DNA of 64,000 bases, from assembly GCF_000425545.1 (NCBI RefSeq), contig NZ_AUDQ01000010.1:62001-126000 (forward strand), written 5' to 3'. Shown piece by piece: positions 59,375 to 64,000 of this stretch; positions within the stretch are counted from its first letter, which is position 1; the number at the start of each line of letters is the position of its first letter. The notes below the pieces were generated by a model, which was not told the DNA's origin, did no database searches, and saw only the letters and a program-made list of their open reading frames with translations. Both the position numbers and the translations under genes were made by a program. Source of the DNA: Sporosarcina ureae DSM 2281 (GTDB lineage Bacteria; Bacillota; Bacilli; Bacillales_A; Planococcaceae).

Positions 59375-61165
59375 TTAACTTCCCATTACTTTTAAACCAA
59401 AGTAAATCCTCGTAGCCAATTGACCATTAAATCGACCTGATCCTGTTTTTAAATCGATGTCACTTAATGATTCTATCTTTTCAATACGATAGCGTAGACC
59501 TGCGATAGATAGATGTAAATCGTCTGCCGTCTGTTGAAGGTTACCGTTATTGTCTAAATATGATTTAAGCGTAATTAGCAAACTGCCTGAATTAGCTTCA
59601 TCATATTTAACTAAGCTGCCAATTGTTTTCATATAAAACATTAGAAGTTCCTCATGATCTGCGCCTTTCAAGAACATCATAATCCCTTCAAAGTCCTTAT
59701 AGGTTGCTTGTCTGCTGCTCACTGGATAAGTTAGCTGTACGAAATCACAAATTCGCTTTGCATCAACATAACTTTCCCGTAGCTTATAAACGGAATCTAC
59801 TAGACGTCCAGAACCTATATGCACAATGATATCTGGTAAACTTGCTTTAATATCATTCATCAACTTATCAGATATATTTTCAATATCCTGATCTTCAATT
59901 TTCGCGATAATAATGACGATATAATTATCTTTTAGAAACAAATCGAACGTAGGATGTTTATTCGTCAGAACATGCAATACTCTATCTTTCATTTTTTGCG
60001 GTATTACTTTAATCGCAATAATACGGTGAGGTTCGTTTATATTAAATCCAAATATTGCCGCCTGTCTATTTAATATATTCTCATCCATAATTTTATTTTC
60101 AATCATTTCATTAAAAAAATCCTCTCTTTTGCTCCAAAGGGATTCTGTTAACTTACGTTGGTGATACATTTGAATGGTAAAGACTAATAAGGCACGTTTA
60201 ATAATCATTTGTTCTCTTTGATTTAACTTCTGTTCTCCAATAACCATTAGATTACCGAGTAGCACTTTGTCACTCTTAATTAAGAATGATTCGAAGAATA
60301 ATTCGTTTTGTTGATTTGTAATGACACCGCTTGCTTTCCATTTCTTATATGCCATTTGTTCTTCTACACTTTCGAAGTACGACGAATAAACTTCATCGTA
60401 ATGATCAATAATGATGCTACGGCCGAGAATAGTACCAATCGTTTGTGTTATATCGTTAATATCTTTATCCTCTAAGAAAAGTTCTGTTAACTGATTTTGA
60501 ATCTCTTCTGATTCAATAATATTATTATTTAGCTGTTCTATTTCAGCATATATATCATCTAATACAGACTGCATTGATTCGCTTTGATAATAACGTAAGT
60601 CCAATAAATTTGTTTCATCGCAATGTGCTACAGTTTCAGCGACAAAATAACATTCAGCATCCCCTTTACCTCGGCAACTTTTCTCGTAAACGATTACTTC
60701 CTTATCGAAAACATATGTTAAGTAACCGCTCGCATAACCGATTAGCGTCCAGCAAACGGGCTCGTTTCCTATTTCATTTTCAGCTATGTGATTTGTAGAT
60801 TCAAAAGAATTTTTCCAATACCCCGTAAGATATAAATGATCATTATTAATTTCCAATATATCAGGGTCTACGGTCACAATTCCTTCTAATGTGTGCATGA
60901 CCGTTCCTGACAGCATCAGTTCTTCTATAGATTCCCAATCATATCTTTTTTTAATCGATTCAGCAGCCCGCTTACCACAGGCATAGCCATAGCGCATTAA
61001 AAAACCTTTGGTACGTTCTTTACCAAGCGTATCAATTAAATCATTACGCAATATTCCAAGCGCCTCTACTGAAATTAATCCCATTCTTTTATCATGAAGT
61101 TTAATAATCCCCGAACGAGGATTGATATCTAGCAAGTTTTGTAATATCAATTGATTAGCTTTCAT
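59375..61165 (-). CDS. Aromatic-sensing activator: XylR_N and V4R domains fused to a PucR-type HTH
   Basis: This 596-residue regulator starts with a XylR_N-like domain (about 1-115, with GFLMRYGYACGKRAAE) and a V4R domain (about 120-180) whose three cysteines, Cys138 (PVCW), Cys164 (KSCRGKG) and Cys172 (AECYF), have the layout of the zinc site of the phenol sensors DmpR and PoxR. A linker coiled coil (about 195-235), a GAF-like middle part and a PucR-type C-terminus follow, with the helix-turn-helix GNLQQTADDLHLSIAGLRYRIEKIE at about 545-570. The sigma-54 AAA+ domain of DmpR is absent. It should bind phenol or a relative and activate the monooxygenase operon directly downstream. I chose the ATG at 61165, with AAGGGAG ahead. 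Confidence 0.82.
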   Translation of the reverse strand: MKANQLILQNLLDINPRSGIIKLHDKRMGLISVEALGILRNDLIDTLGKERTKGFLMRYGYACGKRAAESIKKRYDWESIEELMLSGTVMHTLEGIVTVDPDILEINNDHLYLTGYWKNSFESTNHIAENEIGNEPVCWTLIGYASGYLTYVFDKEVIVYEKSCRGKGDAECYFVAETVAHCDETNLLDLRYYQSESMQSVLDDIYAEIEQLNNNIIESEEIQNQLTELFLEDKDINDITQTIGTILGRSIIIDHYDEVYSSYFESVEEQMAYKKWKASGVITNQQNELFFESFLIKSDKVLLGNLMVIGEQKLNQREQMIIKRALLVFTIQMYHQRKLTESLWSKREDFFNEMIENKIMDENILNRQAAIFGFNINEPHRIIAIKVIPQKMKDRVLHVLTNKHPTFDLFLKDNYIVIIIAKIEDQDIENISDKLMNDIKASLPDIIVHIGSGRLVDSVYKLRESYVDAKRICDFVQLTYPVSSRQATYKDFEGIMMFLKGADHEELLMFYMKTIGSLVKYDEANSGSLLITLKSYLDNNGNLQQTADDLHLSIAGLRYRIEKIESLSDIDLKTGSGRFNGQLATRIYFGLKVMGS

Positions 61166-61521
61166 CAAATTATCTCCCTTCATCTTCTTGACATTTCACA
61201 TACTCAAAACACATAATTTTGGTCCACTTCCTATAGTGATTTAAGGGACAGCCACAATGCATTTATACTTCAACACTCTTCGTATCATCAAATTTCGTTC
61301 ATAATCTTTTATTAAAGATACCTTATACTAATGACATTCAGTTTATTGTATTTATAAAGAAACGTAAACTAATAACCCCGATATATCTTATTCACATACT
61401 ATGCCAGTAACCAATAAGTCAACCAAAATAGCCAGCATGAGTCCAATTAAACATAGACTTCACACCAGCTAAATTGCATGTTTTATCAATGCCAATTAGT
61501 CAGCATTATCAAATTGATTAA
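61166..61521. other. Intergenic region between pcaF and the sensor gene
   Basis: About 355 AT-rich bases hold no recognisable gene. The promoter of the sensor gene must lie here; I cannot fix it. No strong hairpin follows pcaF, so read-through from pcaIJF into the sensor gene is possible. Confidence 0.4.
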
Positions 61522-62721
61522 TTAGTCTCGCTCAACTAAAGTAGAAATACCTTGTCCCACACCAATACACATCGTTGCCAGACCCAATTTACTGTCTTGG
61601 CGTTTCATTTGATGTAAGAGTGTCGTCAAAATCCGGGTACCACTCGCACCTAAAGGATGGCCTAACGCTATGGCACCGCCGTTGACGTTAACCTTTTCTA
61701 TAGGCAAATGCAGATTATCAATACATGCCAAAGATTGAGAGGCAAAAGCTTCATTCAGCTCTATTAAATCCAAATCTTTCACATCTACATTTGCCTTCTT
61801 CAATAACTTCTTCGTTGAAGCAATAGGACCAATGCCCATGACTCTTGGTTCTACTCCGGCTGTAGCAGACATTTTATAATATCCCAATATATCCAGACCC
61901 AGTTCCTTTGCTTTATCTTCTCTCATTAATAACACTGCCGCCGCACCGTCGTTAACACCTGACGCGTTTCCAGCAGTAATCGTTCCATTAGGGAATAATG
62001 GTCGAAGTTTCTCTAGCGCATTCATCGTAGAATCAGCACGCGGATGTTCATCTGTATCAACAGTGATTTCTTCGCCTTTGCGCGTTTTGAAAGTCACGGG
62101 GAATATTTCATCTTTGAAAATACCCTGCTCTTGTGCTTCTTTCGTTTTCATCTGGGATTGGTAAGCAAATTCGTCTTGTCTATCTCTTGTGATATCGTAA
62201 TCACTCGCAACATTTTCCGCAGTTTGTGGCATAGTGTCCACTCCATAAAGCTCTTCCATTTTCGAATTCACAAAGCGCCATCCAATCGTCGTATCCTGAA
62301 GATTCATATCACCCCTTGGATATGCACGCTCCGGTTTCGCCATTACATAAGGCGCCCGTGACATACTCTCTGTCCCACCTGCAATAATTACATCTTGTTC
62401 ACCTGCAAGAATCGCACGCGCTCCAAAGTTTACCGCATCAAGTCCTGATCCACATAGACGATTCAATGTGGTTCCGCCGACCTCAATCGGTAAGCCGGCT
62501 AAAAGTGCTGACATTCTTGCTACATTTCGATTCTCTTCACCTGCGCCATTCGCATTACCGAAAATTACATCGTCAATTGTCTTAGGATCAACAGCTGGAT
62601 TACGTTTCAGTAAGGCTTTGATGACTATCGCACCTAAATCGTCCGCACGAACTGTACTGAGGGCTCCTGCATATCTACCAATTGGCGTTCGAACCGCATC
62701 AATAATCGCCACTCTGCTCAT
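61522..62721 (-). CDS. pcaF: 3-oxoadipyl-CoA thiolase PcaF
   Basis: This 399-residue thiolase has the acylated Cys in [11 protein letters not shown] (about 90), the His in [12 protein letters not shown] and the second Cys in [10 protein letters not shown]. The stretch [20 protein letters not shown] is typical of 3-oxoadipyl-CoA thiolases, and the CoA-transferase genes beside it settle the pathway. It splits beta-ketoadipyl-CoA into succinyl-CoA and acetyl-CoA, the last step of aromatic degradation by the beta-ketoadipate route. It overlaps pcaJ by 4 bp. Confidence 0.9.
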   Translation of the reverse strand: MSRVAIIDAVRTPIGRYAGALSTVRADDLGAIVIKALLKRNPAVDPKTIDDVIFGNANGAGEENRNVARMSALLAGLPIEVGGTTLNRLCGSGLDAVNFGARAILAGEQDVIIAGGTESMSRAPYVMAKPERAYPRGDMNLQDTTIGWRFVNSKMEELYGVDTMPQTAENVASDYDITRDRQDEFAYQSQMKTKEAQEQGIFKDEIFPVTFKTRKGEEITVDTDEHPRADSTMNALEKLRPLFPNGTITAGNASGVNDGAAAVLLMREDKAKELGLDILGYYKMSATAGVEPRVMGIGPIASTKKLLKKANVDVKDLDLIELNEAFASQSLACIDNLHLPIEKVNVNGGAIALGHPLGASGTRILTTLLHQMKRQDSKLGLATMCIGVGQGISTLVERD

Positions 62722-63368
62722 AGCGCACTCTCCTTTACTAATTGATCCGACACCGTATATTGTAGTCCCGTAGATTCTTTGATATCTTCTAATGTATAGC
62801 CATCAGTCACTTCTATCAGTTCATATCCACTCTTTGACCACTTAAAGGTAGCTCGTTCGGTAATAATTAAATCTGCCGTACGTTCTGAAGTGATGGGAAA
62901 ACTACATTCATCCAATAGCTTTTTGTCGCCATCTTTCGATGTATGAAGCATTGTAACAATAATAGTTTTTGCACCTTCGAGTAAATCCATTGCTCCTCCA
63001 ACACCAACGATGTCTTTACCAGGAATAGCCCAATTCGCAATTCTTCCTTTGGAGTCGACTTGCAATGCACCCAAGATAGCTATATCAATATGACCGCCAC
63101 GGATCATAGCAAATGAATCTGCGCTATGGAAATATGAAGCGCCAATTGCTTCACCTATTGGCAATTTTCCCGCGTTTACGAGTTGTGGGTCCAGTTGCTC
63201 TTCCTTCAATTCGGAAACCCCAAGCATTCCATTTTCTGTGTGAAAATAACATTCGCTATCTCCCAGATAATCAGGTACTAGTGTGGGAATTCCAATCCCT
63301 AAGTTAATAATGGAGTACTGTGGTATATGGGAAGCTACTTTTTGCGCGATAATTTGCTTATAATTCAT
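62718..63368 (-). CDS. pcaJ: 3-oxoadipate CoA-transferase subunit B
   Basis: This 216-residue protein is the beta subunit of a family I CoA-transferase. The catalytic Glu lies in [12 protein letters not shown]. Other marks are [37 protein letters not shown] and [26 protein letters not shown]. It forms the active enzyme with subunit A, encoded just upstream with an 11-bp overlap. The product of acetoacetate CoA-transferase genes is similar in sequence, but pcaF next door favours 3-oxoadipate. Confidence 0.88.
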   Translation of the reverse strand: MNYKQIIAQKVASHIPQYSIINLGIGIPTLVPDYLGDSECYFHTENGMLGVSELKEEQLDPQLVNAGKLPIGEAIGASYFHSADSFAMIRGGHIDIAILGALQVDSKGRIANWAIPGKDIVGVGGAMDLLEGAKTIIVTMLHTSKDGDKKLLDECSFPITSERTADLIITERATFKWSKSGYELIEVTDGYTLEDIKESTGLQYTVSDQLVKESAL

Positions 63369-64000
63369 ACTCTACTCTTCTCCCTTCAAGCAAAGTAGCT
63401 TTACTTTGCACGATATGGTCTATAAATAAATGCGGTGTAATAACTGCTTCAGGATCGAGACCCCCAGCCGGCACGATTTCATCAACTTCTACAATTACTG
63501 TTTTAGCAGCAGTTGCCATCAAAGGATTAAAGTTTCGAGCAGTCTTGTAATACGTCAGATTCCCCATTTCATCTGCTTTATGCGCTTTAATGATAGCTAT
63601 ATCTGCTTTCAAGGACTTCTGAAGGACATATGTCTTCCCATAAAACACTTTCTGTTCTTTACCTTCGGCTAGTTTAGTGCCGGCGCTTGTACTAGTATAA
63701 AAAGCTGGAATGCCCGCCCCACCTGCTCGGATAGCTTCTGATAACGTTCCTTGTGGAAGAAGTTGAAGCTGTAATTTATTCTCGTTATACATTCGGACTG
63801 CCTCTCTATTACTCGTAAAATAAGAGCCGATTGCCGTACCGATTTTACCTTGTTGCAAAATAATCCCCAGGCCAATGCCTTCTTCTCCTACATTATTACT
63901 AATGACAGTTAAATCTGTCACTTCTTTTTCTTCAAGCGCTTTAAGAACCGTTAATGGACTTCCAATTAATCCAAACCCTCCGACCATCACAGTCATCCCG
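63358..64000 (-). CDS. pcaI: 3-oxoadipate CoA-transferase subunit A, partial
   Basis: The frame runs off the right edge. The visible 213 residues contain GMTVMVGGFGLIGSPLTVLKAL (the GGFG CoA-binding motif), ISNNVGEEGIGLG, GAGIPAFYTSTSAGT and ARNFNPLMATAAKTVIVEVDEIV. These are the marks of the alpha subunit of a family I CoA-transferase. About 15-20 residues of the N-terminus are missing. It activates beta-ketoadipate with CoA from succinyl-CoA, together with PcaJ. It is the first visible gene of the leftward pcaIJF operon. Confidence 0.88.
   Translation of the reverse strand, partial: GMTVMVGGFGLIGSPLTVLKALEEKEVTDLTVISNNVGEEGIGLGIILQQGKIGTAIGSYFTSNREAVRMYNENKLQLQLLPQGTLSEAIRAGGAGIPAFYTSTSAGTKLAEGKEQKVFYGKTYVLQKSLKADIAIIKAHKADEMGNLTYYKTARNFNPLMATAAKTVIVEVDEIVPAGGLDPEAVITPHLFIDHIVQSKATLLEGRRVEYEL

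Noticed and set aside
1-64000. CRISPR arrays, tRNA or rRNA genes, prophage or toxin-antitoxin pairs
   Set aside because: Reading through the window showed no spaced direct repeats, cloverleaf genes, rRNA motifs or phage genes.

Overview
The window looks like a low-GC Gram-positive chromosome, most probably a Planococcaceae member near Sporosarcina. The evidence is strong AGGAGG-type ribosome binding sites, sigma-A promoters, TPP and SAM-I riboswitches, a BceRSAB peptide-antibiotic module, yqhHG, ykoEDC and CcpA (cre) boxes. The genus is inferred from gene content only. I saw no rRNA, tRNA, CRISPR array, prophage or insertion sequence.

Layout. 1-2.8 kb: bceRSAB, reading leftward and cut by the left edge. 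2.9-5.2 kb: yqhG and the SNF2 helicase yqhH. 5.3-8.0 kb: a VWA protein and a MoxR AAA+ ATPase, a RavA/ViaA-like pair. 8.4-10.3 kb: a DUF6440 pseudogene, aspartate dehydrogenase nadX and a DUF2935 protein. 10.5-13.1 kb: a SulP-UspA operon, with a catalytically degenerate serine-recombinase-like protein facing the other way. 13.3-15.6 kb: a multicopper oxidase lipoprotein and a DEDDh exonuclease. 15.7-18.8 kb: TPP riboswitch and ykoEDC. 18.8-22.7 kb: a DUF6526 pseudogene, a DAACS carrier, an intact and a dead usp gene, and bioY.

22.7-34.4 kb is one leftward block for tricarboxylates. A CitA/CitB-type two-component system is followed by the tripartite transporter tctCBA, a DASS carrier, prpB, prpF and an AcnD-type aconitase. 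A consensus cre box lies upstream of tctC. No methylcitrate synthase is present, so the block may serve imported 2-methylcitrate or a related acid.

34.6-44.1 kb: a TetR regulator with an apparent CTG start, a second DAACS carrier with a cre box, a threonine-synthase-like enzyme, an RNase H-like protein, a GGDEF protein, a DUF4256 protein, usp and M42-peptidase pseudogenes, a STAS protein, and an alpha-beta fused L-serine dehydratase with another cre box. 44.2-49.4 kb: metNIQ under a SAM-I riboswitch, an aminotransferase and a Dus enzyme. 49.6-55.5 kb: a BCCT carrier, a BluB-like protein, a CMD-family protein, a small acidic orphan, an EamA exporter and a toast-rack-like membrane protein.

55.7-64 kb is an aromatic degradation block. 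It holds a two-component flavin monooxygenase of the phenol hydroxylase/HpaB type, an intradiol dioxygenase, an FAD synthetase domain, a sensor joining a DmpR/XylR-like ligand domain to a PucR-type output, and pcaF, pcaJ and partial pcaI. Together these would carry phenol-like substrates through catechol and beta-ketoadipate to succinyl-CoA and acetyl-CoA. The intermediate muconate steps are not in the window.
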